Assembly (NCBI GenBank): GCA_003220685.1
Contig: QHTE01000052.1
Location: 111,174-175,173 of the forward strand
Source of the DNA: Candidatus Rokuibacteriota bacterium
GTDB taxonomy: Bacteria; Methylomirabilota; Methylomirabilia; Rokubacteriales; CSP1-6
Length of the DNA: 64,000 nt
Reading direction: 5' to 3'
The translations under genes and the position numbers were made by a program. The notes under the pieces are model-generated. The model ran no database searches. It was not told the DNA's origin and was given only the letters and a program-made list of their open reading frames with translations. Below are positions 10,127 through 21,857 of the stretch, piece after piece. Every line of letters starts with the position of its first letter. Position 1 is the stretch's first letter.

Positions 10127-10509
10127 GACTGGGACTCCCCGTGGCGGAGCCACCCCAGCGCCGCGCGCCGATCCTTGAAGACCTCCACGTCGAGGGGCCC
10201 GAAGTCGGCCAGGGTCTGGAACTGGCGTGCCACCCCGAACGTGACGGGCCTGCTCGCGATCACCGCGAGCTTCTTCTTCCCGATGGCCGCCGCGTGCTCG
10301 TCGACGATCGAGACGATCTCCCTGAGCTCCTTCATCGTCGGCGTCGAGGTCACCTCGGAGAAGTCGCACAGCGTTCTCGGGCCCGGTCGGAAGCCGGGAT
10401 CGCGGAGCCACGTCTGGATGGCCGCGATGCGCTCAGACTGGGTGATGAAACCCACGCCGACGATCAGGACCATCTCGGCGGAGGGATCGATGCGATAGCT
10501 CAACGGCAT
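10123..10509 (-). CDS. SpoIIAA/STAS-like conserved hypothetical protein
   Basis: A 128-residue soluble protein with alternating strands and helices. It begins with YRIDPSAEMVLIVGVGF, then a central CDFSEV segment and a C-terminal VEVFKDRRAALGWL. This layout resembles the SpoIIAA/STAS-like family of small proteins seen beside unrelated operons. It has no signal peptide or membrane segment. Its function is unknown. It lies 55 bases downstream of the M16 peptidase and is coupled by GTGA to the hydrolase remnant. Family assignment is by pattern only. Confidence 0.6.
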   Translation of the reverse strand: MPLSYRIDPSAEMVLIVGVGFITQSERIAAIQTWLRDPGFRPGPRTLCDFSEVTSTPTMKELREIVSIVDEHAAAIGKKKLAVIASRPVTFGVARQFQTLADFGPLDVEVFKDRRAALGWLRHGESQS

Positions 10510-10564
10510 GCGAGGCGTCCCCTTCGTGTGTCGAGGCCCTGCCGCGGCGCGGCGGGCGGTTGAT

Positions 10565-11830
10565 TCAGTGGTGCAGGAGCTCGCGCGGGAGGTTGCGGCG
10601 GTCCAGCGGACCCAAGGTGGTCAGCGAGAGGCGGTCTTCGTCGAGAAGGTCCGTGACCAGCGCCTGCACCTCTTCGTGACGGACCGCGTCGATCGCGCTC
10701 AGCATCGCGTCCATCGAGAGAAACGTCCCGTGGTGCATCTCGTGCTTGGCCAGGCGATTCATGCGGCTCGACGTCGACTCGAGCGAGAGCATCAGGCTGC
10801 CCTTGAGGTGGTCCTTAGCGCGCCGCAGTTCCTCTTCAGTCACGCCGGTCTTCTTCAGGTCGCGCAGCACTTTCAAGGTCGACTTGAGCACCTTGGAGAA
10901 GTTCTTCTCGTCGGTCCCGGCGTAGACGTAGAGCGTGCCGGTGTCGGTGTAGGCCTGCACGCCCGAGTGGATCGCGTAGACGAGGCCCTCGCGCTCCCGT
11001 ACTTCCTGGAAGAGCCGCGAGGACATGCTGCCGCCGATGATGTCGTTGAGCAGGAACAGGCCGTAGCGCTCCGGCGCCGAGTGATGCAGGCCGGGGAAGC
11101 CCATGATGAGGTGCACCTGCTCCAGCGTCTTGTTGACGATGTTCACGCCCGACGTGAGGACGGGCGGGCTCGCCGTCCGCTCGGTCGCGGCCCGATCGAA
11201 GCCCTGGAAGCCCGCGCTGAACAGCTCCATGACCCGCTCGTGGGTGACGTTGCCGGCGACCGCGATGATGACGCGCGGCGGCACGTACTCGTCGGTGAAG
11301 TAGCCGAGCGCTTCTTCCCGGCCGTACCCGGTCACTGCTTGGCGGCTGCCGAGGATCGGCCGGCCCAGCGGATGCCCGGCCCAGATCTGCGCCGCGAACA
11401 GGTCGTGGATGATGTCGTCGGGCGTGTCCTCGACCATCTTGATTTCCTGCAGGACGACCGATTTCTCGCGCTCGAGCTCCTCGGCGTTGAAGAGCGGGTG
11501 CAGGAGGATGTCCGTCAGGAGATCGACTGCGAGCGGCAGGTGCTCGTCGAGCACCTGCACGTAGAAGCAGGTGTGCTCCTTCGTCGTGAAGGCGTCCATC
11601 TGGCCGCCGACCGAGTCCATCGTGCGGGCGATCGCCTCGGCGCTGCGCGTGGCGGTCCCCTTGAACACCAGGTGCTCGATCAGGTGGGACATCCCGCCGC
11701 GATTCTCGGCCTCGTGGCGTGAGCCGGTCTCGACCCACACGCCGACGGCGACCGAGCGCACGTGCTCCATGCGCTCGGTGACGACCCGAATGCCGTTGGG
11801 CAGGAAGCCCTTCCGGTAGCTTTCCGTCAC
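10565..11830 (-). CDS. M16 family zinc metalloprotease
   Basis: Pitrilysin-type peptidase of 421 residues. The inverted zinc motif HLIEH is at residues 49-53, and the downstream glutamate lies in VVLQEIKMVEDTP. The second half shows the non-catalytic M16 repeat with R/Y-containing GLVYAIHSG. No signal peptide is visible, so it is probably cytoplasmic. It lies 11 bases downstream of pnp, an association common in bacteria where this protein follows rpsO-pnp. Substrate is unknown. Confidence 0.93.
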   Translation of the reverse strand: MTESYRKGFLPNGIRVVTERMEHVRSVAVGVWVETGSRHEAENRGGMSHLIEHLVFKGTATRSAEAIARTMDSVGGQMDAFTTKEHTCFYVQVLDEHLPLAVDLLTDILLHPLFNAEELEREKSVVLQEIKMVEDTPDDIIHDLFAAQIWAGHPLGRPILGSRQAVTGYGREEALGYFTDEYVPPRVIIAVAGNVTHERVMELFSAGFQGFDRAATERTASPPVLTSGVNIVNKTLEQVHLIMGFPGLHHSAPERYGLFLLNDIIGGSMSSRLFQEVREREGLVYAIHSGVQAYTDTGTLYVYAGTDEKNFSKVLKSTLKVLRDLKKTGVTEEELRRAKDHLKGSLMLSLESTSSRMNRLAKHEMHHGTFLSMDAMLSAIDAVRHEEVQALVTDLLDEDRLSLTTLGPLDRRNLPRELLHH

Positions 11831-11841
11831 GCGCCCACCTC

Positions 11842-13980
<2,139 letters not shown>

Positions 13981-14107
13981 ACGAAAAATTGTCCTCGCGT
14001 ATCGGCCGGAATCCGGCGAACGCCGTGTGGAGCGGACGCAGAGTCAGCCCGCTCCGGGGCCCCCGGATTCGTTCCGTCCGAGGACCGATCAGTGATGAGA
14101 AGTGACT

Positions 14108-14123
14108 CCGCCGTCAACGGCGG
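14108..14123 (-). other. Hairpin spanning the rpsO stop codon
   Basis: A perfect six-base stem (CCGCCG/CGGCGG) with a four-base loop that contains the rpsO TGA. No T-run follows, so it is not a classic terminator. The rest of the rpsO-pnp spacer (13981-14107) contains another GC palindrome near 14056-14071. In other bacteria hairpins here are RNase III processing sites for pnp autoregulation; that role is inferred. Confidence 0.45.
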
Positions 14124-14383
14124 ATGCCGAGCTTGTCGATGATGACGCGGTACCGTTCCGGCGCTCGGGCCCGGAGGTACTCGAGAAGGCCGCGGCGCTT
14201 GCCGATCAGCATCAGCAGGCCGCGCCGCGAGTGATGGTCCTTGGTGTGCTGCTTGAAGTGATCCGTCAGGCCGTTGACGCGCTCGGTGAGGAGCGCGATC
14301 TGCACCTCGGGCGAGCCTGTATCGCCCTCGTGGGTGCGGAACTGCTCGATGAGACTCTTCTTCCGGTCGACGGCAAGCGGCAT
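14114..14383 (-). CDS. rpsO: 30S ribosomal protein S15
   Basis: Primary 16S rRNA-binding protein of the small subunit platform. The 89-residue protein shows [22 protein letters not shown] and the conserved HHSRRGLL segment, with DKLGIRR at the end. I use the ATG at 14383. A longer open frame upstream has no S15 similarity and would run through the leader hairpin. A promoter and a structured leader precede it. Confidence 0.97.
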   Translation of the reverse strand: MPLAVDRKKSLIEQFRTHEGDTGSPEVQIALLTERVNGLTDHFKQHTKDHHSRRGLLMLIGKRRGLLEYLRARAPERYRVIIDKLGIRR

Positions 14384-14403
14384 CGATGGCCCCTCAATCG
14401 CCA

Positions 14404-14436
14404 CGCCCCAGGAAGCCGAGCTTCCACGCCGGGGCG
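14404..14436 (-). promoter_or_regulatory. Structured rpsO leader, possible S15 autoregulatory site
   Basis: On the minus-strand transcript an outer stem CGCCCC/GGGGCG encloses an inner perfect stem GGAAGC/GCTTCC with a three-base loop. It lies about 20 bases before the rpsO ATG. S15 is known to repress its own translation through leader structures of varied architecture, so this is a reasonable candidate. S15 binding is inferred, not shown. Confidence 0.4.
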
Positions 14437-14475
14437 GGTTCCAAAACCTCTTTTGTTGTCGGGAGATACGCTGGG

Positions 14476-14504
14476 AGGGTACCACGCGGGGCACGCGAAG
14501 TAAA
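14476..14504 (-). promoter_or_regulatory. Probable sigma-70 promoter for rpsO
   Basis: A TTTACT box at 14499-14504 and a TACCCT box at 14476-14481 are separated by exactly 17 bases. They match four of six and three of six consensus positions; TAnnnT is common in GC-rich genomes. It would give a leader of about 86 bases carrying the hairpin described separately. Confidence 0.45.
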
Positions 14505-14516
14505 GCTATCGGACGG

Positions 14517-15434
14517 TCAGGAAGCGGCCCTGGCCGCCGCGACGTCGAGCGCGATCTGCGCCCGGAGCGCGTCGACGCTCGGGAACTTTCGCTCCTCCCG
14601 GAGCCGGCGGGTGAAGGTCAAGGTGACCTGCTCGTCATAGAGATCGCCCGTGAAGTCGAGCACATGAGCCTCGACTGACAGCTCGGTTTCGCCGAACGTC
14701 GGCCTGAACCCGACGTTCACGACGGCCTGGTGCTCGCCCGAGCCGACCCTGAGCCGGCAGACGTACACCCCGACCGGAAGCCCCAGGGGCCGCTCGGTTT
14801 TGACGTTGGCCGTGGGAAAGCCGAGGGTCCTTCCCCGTCCGGCGCCGCGGACCACCTCGCCCCGAATCGAATAGGGCCGGCCGAGAAGCCTGGCGGCGGA
14901 CGGAAGGTCTCCGCGCTGCAGCGCCGCGCGGATCTCGGACGACGATACGGCGACGCCGTCGACCGTGAGCGCCGGCACGACGTGTGCGCGAAACCCCAGC
15001 GGAGCGGCCAGGGTCCCAAGCAGCGCGGCGTCGCCGCGGGCGCCGCGGCCGAAGCGGTGATTGAACCCGACCACGATCTCGCGAGCGCGAAGCGTTCCGA
15101 TGAGGACGTCCTGGACGAACGCCTTCGCCTCGATGCCGGCGACCGCCGGAGTGAACGGCATCACGACCGATGTGTCGATCCCGGTCTCGGCGATCAGGGC
15201 GAGCCGCTCCTCGAGCGTCGTGATCGGAAGCGGGGCGCGATCGGGCTGCAGCACCTCCATCGGATGGCGGTCGAAGGTGCACGCGATCGCTCGGAGCCTG
15301 GCCTGCCGCGCCTGCGTTACCGCCATCCCAAGGATGGCGCGATGGCCGAGGTGAATGCCGTCGAAGGCGCCGAGCGCGACGGCGCTCGGCCCCGCGTCAG
15401 GCGGGAAGGATTCGAGTCCGCGGACGATCTGCAT
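14517..15434 (-). CDS. ribF: Bifunctional riboflavin kinase/FAD synthetase
   Basis: Makes FMN and FAD from riboflavin. The N-terminal nucleotidyltransferase domain shows [14 protein letters not shown] and later [11 protein letters not shown]. The C-terminal riboflavin kinase domain shows [11 protein letters not shown] and the DLYDEQV segment near the end. Start at the ATG at 15434 (305 residues), which overlaps the 3' end of truB by 38 bases. A longer in-frame start at 15467 is less likely because the added residues do not match the family. Confidence 0.95.
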   Translation of the reverse strand: MQIVRGLESFPPDAGPSAVALGAFDGIHLGHRAILGMAVTQARQARLRAIACTFDRHPMEVLQPDRAPLPITTLEERLALIAETGIDTSVVMPFTPAVAGIEAKAFVQDVLIGTLRAREIVVGFNHRFGRGARGDAALLGTLAAPLGFRAHVVPALTVDGVAVSSSEIRAALQRGDLPSAARLLGRPYSIRGEVVRGAGRGRTLGFPTANVKTERPLGLPVGVYVCRLRVGSGEHQAVVNVGFRPTFGETELSVEAHVLDFTGDLYDEQVTLTFTRRLREERKFPSVDALRAQIALDVAAARAAS

Positions 15435-16323
15435 GAAGGATGCGAACGGGCTTGACCCTGCTCCCACCCGCGATCAGCTCTCCAACGCCGATCATCGGGC
15501 CGTCGGCGTCATGGACCCTCACCAAGCCCTCGGCTGCGGCGGCCGGAATCACGTCGGCCGCCTGGCCGTGGCCGAACGCCGCCGCGCCGTGCCCGTCCAG
15601 GCGGACGGACGGCCAGCCGGCCAGCGCGGTCTCGACCGTCCGTACCCGGGGCCAGAGGTCGCCGTCCCTCTCGGTCAGCTCGCTCCACGAGACCGCGTCT
15701 GGCAAGGCGAAGGGGCCGACCCGCCAGCGGACGAGGCTTTCGACGGCGGCGCCGCAGCCCAGCGCCGCGCCGAGGTCGGCGGCGAGCGCGCGCACGTAGG
15801 TTCCCTTCCCGCACACGATGCGGAGCGTCGCCCGCGGCCCGTCGACCTTCTCGATCGCGATCGAGCGGATGACGACCTCGCGGGCCGCGCGCTCGACTTC
15901 GATGCCCTCGCGCGCTAGCTCGTAGAGGCGCCGTCCCCGATGGTGGACCGCCGAGTACATCGGCGGCACCTGCTGGATCGGCCCGACGAACGCCCGGCAG
16001 GCGTCCTCGAGCCGAGCCGTGGTCAGGTCGGCCACTGGTGTCTCCGAGAGGACCCGTCCGCTCACGTCGTGCGTGTCCGTCGTCAAGCCGAAGCGCAGGG
16101 TGGCGACGTATTCCTTGTCCTGGTCGACCAGATACGGCGCGAGCTTGGTGGCCTCGCCGACGAGTATCGGGAGCACCCCGGTCGCGTCGGGATCGAGCGT
16201 GCCGGCGTGGCCGATGCGCCGCACGCCCAGGCGCCGCCGGACGATGGCGACGACGTCGAACGAGGTCGCGCCGCGGCCCTTGTCGGCGACCAGGATGCCG
16301 GAGCGCGCGCCCGCGCCGCTCAC
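15397..16323 (-). CDS. truB: tRNA pseudouridine(55) synthase
   Basis: Isomerises U55 in the T-loop of tRNAs. The catalytic Asp lies in GHAGTLDPDATG near residue 44, preceded by the DKGRGATSFDVV strand. KEYVATLRFG and the GTYVRALAADLG motif follow. Its 308 residues include a C-terminal PUA-like region ending in [12 protein letters not shown]. The GTG at 16323 overlaps the nrnA stop as GTGA. Neighbours rbfA and ribF are the usual ones. Confidence 0.96.
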   Translation of the reverse strand: MSGAGARSGILVADKGRGATSFDVVAIVRRRLGVRRIGHAGTLDPDATGVLPILVGEATKLAPYLVDQDKEYVATLRFGLTTDTHDVSGRVLSETPVADLTTARLEDACRAFVGPIQQVPPMYSAVHHRGRRLYELAREGIEVERAAREVVIRSIAIEKVDGPRATLRIVCGKGTYVRALAADLGAALGCGAAVESLVRWRVGPFALPDAVSWSELTERDGDLWPRVRTVETALAGWPSVRLDGHGAAAFGHGQAADVIPAAAAEGLVRVHDADGPMIGVGELIAGGSRVKPVRILHADRPRTRILPA

Positions 16324-17315
16324 GAGCGTGCCCTGTCATCGACGGCCCGCCGGACCGCGTCGAGCACGATCCGGGTTGCCTCGGGCAGAGGGCCGGGGAT
16401 GGTGCACCCGGCGGCGTTCACGTGGCCGCCGCCGCCGAACTGCGCCGCGATCTTCTGCACGTCCACGTCGCCCTTGCCCCGCAGGCTCACCTTCACGGTG
16501 CCGTCCAGCTCGCGGAGCAGACAGGCCACGCGAACCGAGGCGACCGAGCGCGGATAGTTCACGAGCTCCTCCGACTCGACGATCCGCTCGGGCACCGCGC
16601 TGGCCGGCAACGCCAGCCAGCCGACCTGCCCGTCCGCGCTCACCTCGACGCGGGCGAGGGCCTCGCCGAGCCAGCGCAGCGCATCCGGCGCGCGCCGCTC
16701 GTAGAGCGATTCGGACACGAGCTCCGGGCGCGCGCCGGCGGCCACCAGAGCCGCGGCGATCATGAAGGTGCGCGCGGTCACGTTCGAGTAGCGGAACGAG
16801 CCCGTGTCCGTGTGGATCGCCGTGAAGAGGTTCGTGGCCATCGCCGGCGTGAGTGTCACGCGGAGCGCGCCGAGCAGCTCGTATAGCATCTCGCCCGTCG
16901 CAGCGGCCGTCGCGTCGATCCAGTTCACGTCTCCGTAGCGCCGGTTGTCGGGGTGATGGTCGATGTTCACGACGATCTTGCCGGCGCGGCGGGCCTGATC
17001 GATGAGTCCCTCGGTGCGCTGAGGATTGGGACAGTCCGTCAGCACCACGACGTCGAAGCGGCCGTCGAGGCGCTCGAGCGTCCGATACCGCTCCACGCCC
17101 GGCAGGAAGCCGAGGAGCGCCGGCGCCGGATGGGGACCGCCGTACACCACACTCCAGCTCCGCGCCTCGAGCGCCAGCCCGAGCGCCAGCAACGTGCCCA
17201 GGACGTCCGCGTCCGGGTGGACGTGACCCAGCATGAGGGCGCGCCCGGGGCGCCCGAATGGCTCCACCACGGCGGCGGAAGGGAGCGGGCTCGAGTGCTG
17301 GATGGGAGCTTTCAC
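16320..17315 (-). CDS. nrnA: DHH family oligoribonuclease/pAp phosphatase (NrnA-like)
   Basis: DHH/DHHA1 phosphoesterase that degrades nanoRNAs and dephosphorylates pAp. The N-terminal metal motif is HVHPDADVLGT, followed by VVVLTDCPNP, the DHH signature NIDHHPDNRR, and the C-terminal DHHA1 loop GGGGHVNAAGC. Start at a GTG at 17315 overlapping the rbfA stop as GTGA (331 residues). An earlier start would read through rbfA in the wrong frame. The order rbfA-nrnA-truB is conserved in many bacteria. Confidence 0.93.
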   Translation of the reverse strand: MKAPIQHSSPLPSAAVVEPFGRPGRALMLGHVHPDADVLGTLLALGLALEARSWSVVYGGPHPAPALLGFLPGVERYRTLERLDGRFDVVVLTDCPNPQRTEGLIDQARRAGKIVVNIDHHPDNRRYGDVNWIDATAAATGEMLYELLGALRVTLTPAMATNLFTAIHTDTGSFRYSNVTARTFMIAAALVAAGARPELVSESLYERRAPDALRWLGEALARVEVSADGQVGWLALPASAVPERIVESEELVNYPRSVASVRVACLLRELDGTVKVSLRGKGDVDVQKIAAQFGGGGHVNAAGCTIPGPLPEATRIVLDAVRRAVDDRARS

Positions 17316-17665
17316 CGTCCGGCTTCGCCGCCGACCCGCCGCAGGAGCGCCTGGATCCGGGCCGCGTGCTCCATCGACCGGTCGGGCCGGAAGTCGAGCT
17401 CGGGCGTGACCCGCAGATCCAGATGCTGCCGGAGCCAGTTCCGGATAAAGCCGCGAGCGCTCGTGAGGGCCGCCAGCGATCCGGTCCACTGGGCCTCGTC
17501 GCCGAGGACCGACACGAAGACCTTCGCGGTTCTCAGGTCCTGCGCTGTCTCGACCTCGGTGACCGAGACGAATCCGAGCCGCGGATCCTTGAGCTCGCGC
17601 TGGAGGAGTATCGAGATCTCCTCCTTCAGGAGCTGGTTGACCCGATCCAGTCGCTTGCCTTGCAT
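17312..17665 (-). CDS. rbfA: Ribosome-binding factor A
   Basis: KH-fold factor for 30S maturation. The 117-residue protein shows RLDRVNQLLKEEIS at the N-terminus and LKDPRLGFVSVTEVE, both family signatures. Start ATG at 17665, overlapping the ylxP stop as TGATG. The 3' end overlaps nrnA by four bases. Confidence 0.95.
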   Translation of the reverse strand: MQGKRLDRVNQLLKEEISILLQRELKDPRLGFVSVTEVETAQDLRTAKVFVSVLGDEAQWTGSLAALTSARGFIRNWLRQHLDLRVTPELDFRPDRSMEHAARIQALLRRVGGEAGR

Positions 17666-17955
17666 CAGAGAATCTCCACCGAGGTGTCGAGCACTCGCCC
17701 GGCGATGTTGTCTTCGATGAAGTCCATCGCCTTGGCGACGACCTCGTTGGCGTGGCGCGCGTCGGCGGAGACGTAGGCGAGCGCGAGCGTGGCGCGCTGC
17801 CAGAGGTCCTGGTTGTCGACCTCGGCCACCGAGACCTCGAACCGCGCCCGCACTCTCTCCTTGAGCCCCTTCAGGACATGCCGCTTGTCCTTGAGCGACT
17901 CGACGTCCGGCAGGTGCAGCTCGACGAGCCCGAGCGCGACGCGCGCTGCCGACAC
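17665..17955 (-). CDS. ylxP: DUF503 family protein (YlxP-like)
   Basis: A 96-residue protein of the DUF503 family, usually encoded between infB and rbfA as here. It has the pattern VELHLPDVESLKDKRHVLKGLKER near residues 11-34 and the central VAEVDNQDLWQRA. It has been linked to ribosome maturation in B. subtilis, but its molecular role is not settled. Confidence 0.9.
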   Translation of the reverse strand: MSAARVALGLVELHLPDVESLKDKRHVLKGLKERVRARFEVSVAEVDNQDLWQRATLALAYVSADARHANEVVAKAMDFIEDNIAGRVLDTSVEIL

Positions 17956-17979
17956 GGCCCTCTCCGGCGCGCTTGCCGC

Positions 17980-20529
17980 CTAGAGCGTGCGCGCCACTTC
18001 CTCGCTCGTGAAGACCTCGAGGATGTCCCCGGGCTGAACGCCGTTGACGCCGTCGACGCCGATCCCGCACTCGAGTCCGGCGAGGACCTCACGGACGTCG
18101 TCCTTGAACCGCTTCAGCGAGCCGACCGTGCCCTGGCCGACGACCTCGTCACCGCGGCGCACCCGCGCCCTCGCGCCGCGCACGATCTTGCCTTCCGACA
18201 CGTACGAGCCGCAGATGGGGCCGAGCTTGGAGATGACGAAGATCTGACGGACCTGGGCACGGCCCAGCGCCGTCTCGCGGATCTCTGGCGCCAGCATCCC
18301 GGCGAGGGCCGCCTTGAGATCGTTGATGGCCTCGTAGATGACGTTGTAGCTGCGGATGTCGACGCCGTTGGCCTGCGCCTGGGTCGCGGCCTTGGGCTCC
18401 GCCTTCACGTTGAATCCGAGCACGATGGCGTTGGACGCCGAGGCCAGCATCACATCGCTCTCGGTGATCATGCCGACCGAGCTATGGATGACCTTCAGCT
18501 TCACCTCGTCGGTCGAGAGGCGCTCGAGCGATTCGGCCAGGGCCTCGACGGACCCCTGCACGTCGGCCTTGAGGATGAGCCGGAGCTCCTTGACCTCGCC
18601 GGTCTGGATCTGCTTCTGCAGGCCCTCGAGCGTGATCCGCGTCGCGGTCTTGCCCTTCGCTTTTTCCCGCTCCAGCCGCATCGTCGCGATCTGCCGCGCC
18701 TTGCGCTCGTCCGAGACCGCGACGAGCACGTCGCCCGCCGCCGGCACGCCCGAGAGCCCCTGGATCTCGACCGGATCGGACGGCCCCGCGACCTTCACCT
18801 TCTTGCCCGCGGGATCGATCAGCGAACGGACGCGCCCGGAATACGAGCCGACCACGACCGCATCGCCCTCGCGCAGGGACCCGTTCCGGATCAGCGCGGT
18901 GGCCACCGGTCCCCGCCCGCGGTCGAGGCGACTCTCGATGATGATGCCCTTGGCGGCGCGGCTCGCGTTGGCTTTCAGCTCGAGGATCTCCGACTGGAGC
19001 GCGGTCATCTCGAGCAGCTGGTCGATGCCGGTCCCCGTCTTGGCCGACGTCGGCACGAAGATCGTCTGGCCGCCCCACTCTTCCGGCACGAGGTTCAGGT
19101 TGGACAGCTCGCGCTTCACGCGCTCCGGGTCCGCTTCCGGCCGGTCGACCTTGTTGACCGCCACGATGATCGGCACGTTCGCGGCCCGCGCGTGGTTGAT
19201 CGCTTCCTGCGTCTGCGGCATGACCCCGTCGTCGGCGGCGACGACGAGGATGACGATGTCGGTCGCCTGAGCCCCGCGCGCCCGCATCGCCGTGAAGGCC
19301 TCGTGGCCCGGCGTGTCGAGGAACGTGACCTTGCCGTGCGAGGTCGTGACCTGATAGGCGCCGATGTGCTGGGTGATGCCGCCGAACTCCTTCTCGGCCA
19401 CCTTCGACTTCCGGATGGCGTCCAGCAACGACGTCTTGCCGTGGTCGACGTGGCCCATGACCGTGACGACCGGCGGGCGCAGCGCGAGCTGACTCGGGTC
19501 GAGATCCTCCTCGTCGACCACGTCGCCCTCGACCGAGCGGATCTCGACGTCGACGTTGAACTTGTCGGCGACGAGCTTGGCCGCAGTGGGATCGAGGAGC
19601 TCGTTGACCGTGGCCATCACGCCGAGCTCGAGCAGCGCCTTGATCACCTCAGCGGATTTCCGCCTCATCTTCTCCGCCAGCTCGCCGACGGTGACCGACT
19701 CCGGCACGCGGATGAGCTCGCGCCGCACCTCGGCCGGCGGTGCCGCCGGCTCTTCGACGGCGACCGCCGCGGCGGCGGCCGGCGCTACGACGGCCGGCGC
19801 CACTAGAGGGGGGGCGACGGCCGCGGGCGCGATCGGAGCGGGAGCCGACGGTCTGACGATCGACGGCGGCTGCGGCGCGGGCCGCGGTGGCGATGCCGGC
19901 GCCGCGGGCCGCGTGGGCGACACGGTGACTCTCGGCGGCGCGAACGGGCCCGCAGGCTGTCGCGACGGCCGCGGCGGCGGCGCCGGAGCGCCGCGTTCGA
20001 GAGGTCGGAACGGAACGATCTTGGGCTCGGGCTTCTTGGGCGCGGACGGCGCCAGCGGCGCCACCGGCGCGGCCGGCTTCGGGACCACCGGCTCCGGCGG
20101 TGGCGCGACGAACGTCGGCTCCGGGACGATCTCGGGCTCGGGCTCCGGAATGAGCGGCGGCTCCGGAGCGACCTCGGGTGCCGGCCCGGCGGGCTTGGGC
20201 TTCACGATCGTCGCCGCCGGCTTGACGTCCGCCGGCGCCTCCTCCTCGGTCTTCGCCTTCTTGGACCGGGACGCGGGCTTCTGGGCGACGACGTCGCCGG
20301 CCGCCGTCTCGTCCGCCTTGGGCTTGGGGACGCGCTTGGGCTTGGGCGCCTCCGGGAGGTCGCGGCCCTTGCCGAGCTTCACGCGCAGCGCGTTCGCGAG
20401 CGCGCTGTCGAGGGGACTCATGGCCCGGATACCCTTGTGGCCCATCTCCTCGGCCGCGACCATGAGGTCCTTGCTGGTCACGCCGAGCTCCTTCGCGAGC
20501 TCGATCACCTTGATCTTGGCTGCTGCCAC
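17980..20529 (-). CDS. infB: Translation initiation factor IF-2
   Basis: GTPase that places initiator tRNA on the ribosome. It has 849 residues. The N-terminal IF2_N helix ([15 protein letters not shown]) is followed by a long Pro/Ala-rich linker (about residues 60-300). The G domain carries G1 GHVDHGKT, G3 DTPGHEAF and G4 NKVD, followed by the C-terminal beta-barrel domains. Start ATG at 20529. The linker shows strong Ala/Pro/Val bias but no break. Confidence 0.97.
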   Translation of the reverse strand: MAAAKIKVIELAKELGVTSKDLMVAAEEMGHKGIRAMSPLDSALANALRVKLGKGRDLPEAPKPKRVPKPKADETAAGDVVAQKPASRSKKAKTEEEAPADVKPAATIVKPKPAGPAPEVAPEPPLIPEPEPEIVPEPTFVAPPPEPVVPKPAAPVAPLAPSAPKKPEPKIVPFRPLERGAPAPPPRPSRQPAGPFAPPRVTVSPTRPAAPASPPRPAPQPPSIVRPSAPAPIAPAAVAPPLVAPAVVAPAAAAAVAVEEPAAPPAEVRRELIRVPESVTVGELAEKMRRKSAEVIKALLELGVMATVNELLDPTAAKLVADKFNVDVEIRSVEGDVVDEEDLDPSQLALRPPVVTVMGHVDHGKTSLLDAIRKSKVAEKEFGGITQHIGAYQVTTSHGKVTFLDTPGHEAFTAMRARGAQATDIVILVVAADDGVMPQTQEAINHARAANVPIIVAVNKVDRPEADPERVKRELSNLNLVPEEWGGQTIFVPTSAKTGTGIDQLLEMTALQSEILELKANASRAAKGIIIESRLDRGRGPVATALIRNGSLREGDAVVVGSYSGRVRSLIDPAGKKVKVAGPSDPVEIQGLSGVPAAGDVLVAVSDERKARQIATMRLEREKAKGKTATRITLEGLQKQIQTGEVKELRLILKADVQGSVEALAESLERLSTDEVKLKVIHSSVGMITESDVMLASASNAIVLGFNVKAEPKAATQAQANGVDIRSYNVIYEAINDLKAALAGMLAPEIRETALGRAQVRQIFVISKLGPICGSYVSEGKIVRGARARVRRGDEVVGQGTVGSLKRFKDDVREVLAGLECGIGVDGVNGVQPGDILEVFTSEEVARTL

Positions 20530-20544
20530 TGTCCCCCCACCTCC

Positions 20545-20895
20545 CTACGATCTCACTACGATCTCACCGTGATCCACGTCGGCGTCTTCGATCGCTCTCG
20601 CGCTCACCTCGCACAGGGGCGCGCCCGGAGCCACGCGCCGAGCGGCGGCTCGCACCGCCGCCCCCAGATTCGGGCCGGCCTCGCTGGGCTTTCTGAAGGC
20701 GTGGCCGAGCCGGCCGCGGCTGAGCCCGCGCTCGATGCATTGCGTGTCGGGGCACACGTACGCGCCCCGTCCCGCCCCTCGGCGGCCTGCGTCCACGACG
20801 ACCGTCCCACTCGTCAGCCGCACCAGACGGATCAGCGCGGCCTGTGGGCGAACTCGCCGGCATCCGAGACAGGTGCGGCTGGGGGATGTCCTCAC
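20545..20895 (-). CDS. ylxR: YlxR family RNA-binding protein
   Basis: Small protein between nusA and infB. The signature RTCLGCRRVRPQAALIRLVR is at the N-terminus, followed by GRGAYVC and CIERGL. Start at a GTG at 20895 overlapping the nusA stop as GTGA (116 residues). The C-terminal about 30 residues extend beyond the usual core and look L7Ae-unrelated. Members are thought to act with RNase P or as nucleoid-linked regulators; the role here is inferred only from family. Confidence 0.9.
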   Translation of the reverse strand: MRTSPSRTCLGCRRVRPQAALIRLVRLTSGTVVVDAGRRGAGRGAYVCPDTQCIERGLSRGRLGHAFRKPSEAGPNLGAAVRAAARRVAPGAPLCEVSARAIEDADVDHGEIVVRS

Positions 20896-21857
20896 GAGGG
20901 CGTCTGATCCAAGGGGAGGGTCTTCGCCTCCTGCGCGGCGCGGTGCGCCGCCACGAGCTTCTCGGCGGCCGCGTAGATCGCGTCGGCGCGATCGCCGACC
21001 TCGACGACGAGGCCCAGCTTCTCTCGTCCGGCCCGCACGATCGCGCCCGGCGAGCCGAGCCCCGCGCCGGCCAGCACCTCGGCCAGCGCGGCATCGACTC
21101 CCGGCAGCAGCTCGAGCGCGGCGCGATCCTCGATGGCCACCGGCTCGCTCGGAGAGCGCTCGGCTTCCAGCTCCGACTCGCTCTTGATGTCGATGCGCAT
21201 GCCCGTGAGCTTCGCCGCGAGCCGTGCGTTCTGCCCCTTCTTGCCGATGGCCAGCGAGAGCTGGTTGTCCGGCACGATGACCGTCGCCGAGGGCTGCCCC
21301 TCGCTGTCGGCCTCGTGGATCGTCACCGACGAGACCTTCGCCGGCGAGAGCGCGCGCGCCACGAACGTCGCGGGGTCGTGCGACCACTCGATGATGTCGA
21401 TCTTCTCGCCGCGCAGCTCGCGGCTGATGACCTGGATGCGCGTGCCACGCAGCCCGACGCACGCGCCGATCGGATCGACGTCGCGCTTCGTGGACGCGAC
21501 CGCGACCTTCGCCCGCTCGCCCGCCTCGCGCGCGGTGGCCTTGACCAGGACGATCCCTTCCTGGATCTCCGGGATCTCGGTCTGGAAGAGCCGCGCGAGA
21601 TAGCCGGGATGCGTACGCGAGAGCGAGATCTGCGGCCCCTTGGCCGTCCGGCGCACCTCGAGCACGTAGGCGCGGATCCGATCTCCGGGATTGTAGCGCT
21701 CGCCCAGAATCTGCTCCCGCTCGGGTAGGATCGCCTCGGCCTTGCCGATCTCGAGGATCACGTTGCGCTTCTCGATGCGGTGCACGATGCCGCGGAGGAT
21801 CTGGCCCTCCTTGCCGGCGAACTCCGAGTAGATCCCCTCGCGCTCGGCGTCGCGCAC
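20892..21857 (-). CDS. nusA: Transcription factor NusA, 3' part (frame 2)
   Basis: This frame carries the S1 domain (EGQILRGIVHRIEKRN), both KH domains (RGTRIQVISREL; DNQLSLAIGKKGQNARLAAKLTG) and a short acidic C-terminal helical domain. The N-terminal domain lies in another frame (21758-22177). The conserved linker between them is shortened by about nine codons and the frame changes near 21865-21885. The 5' limit shown is the first in-frame GTG, not a believable natural start. Either a real disruption or an assembly error; nusA is normally essential. Confidence 0.85.
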   Translation of the reverse strand: MRDAEREGIYSEFAGKEGQILRGIVHRIEKRNVILEIGKAEAILPEREQILGERYNPGDRIRAYVLEVRRTAKGPQISLSRTHPGYLARLFQTEIPEIQEGIVLVKATAREAGERAKVAVASTKRDVDPIGACVGLRGTRIQVISRELRGEKIDIIEWSHDPATFVARALSPAKVSSVTIHEADSEGQPSATVIVPDNQLSLAIGKKGQNARLAAKLTGMRIDIKSESELEAERSPSEPVAIEDRAALELLPGVDAALAEVLAGAGLGSPGAIVRAGREKLGLVVEVGDRADAIYAAAEKLVAAHRAAQEAKTLPLDQTPS

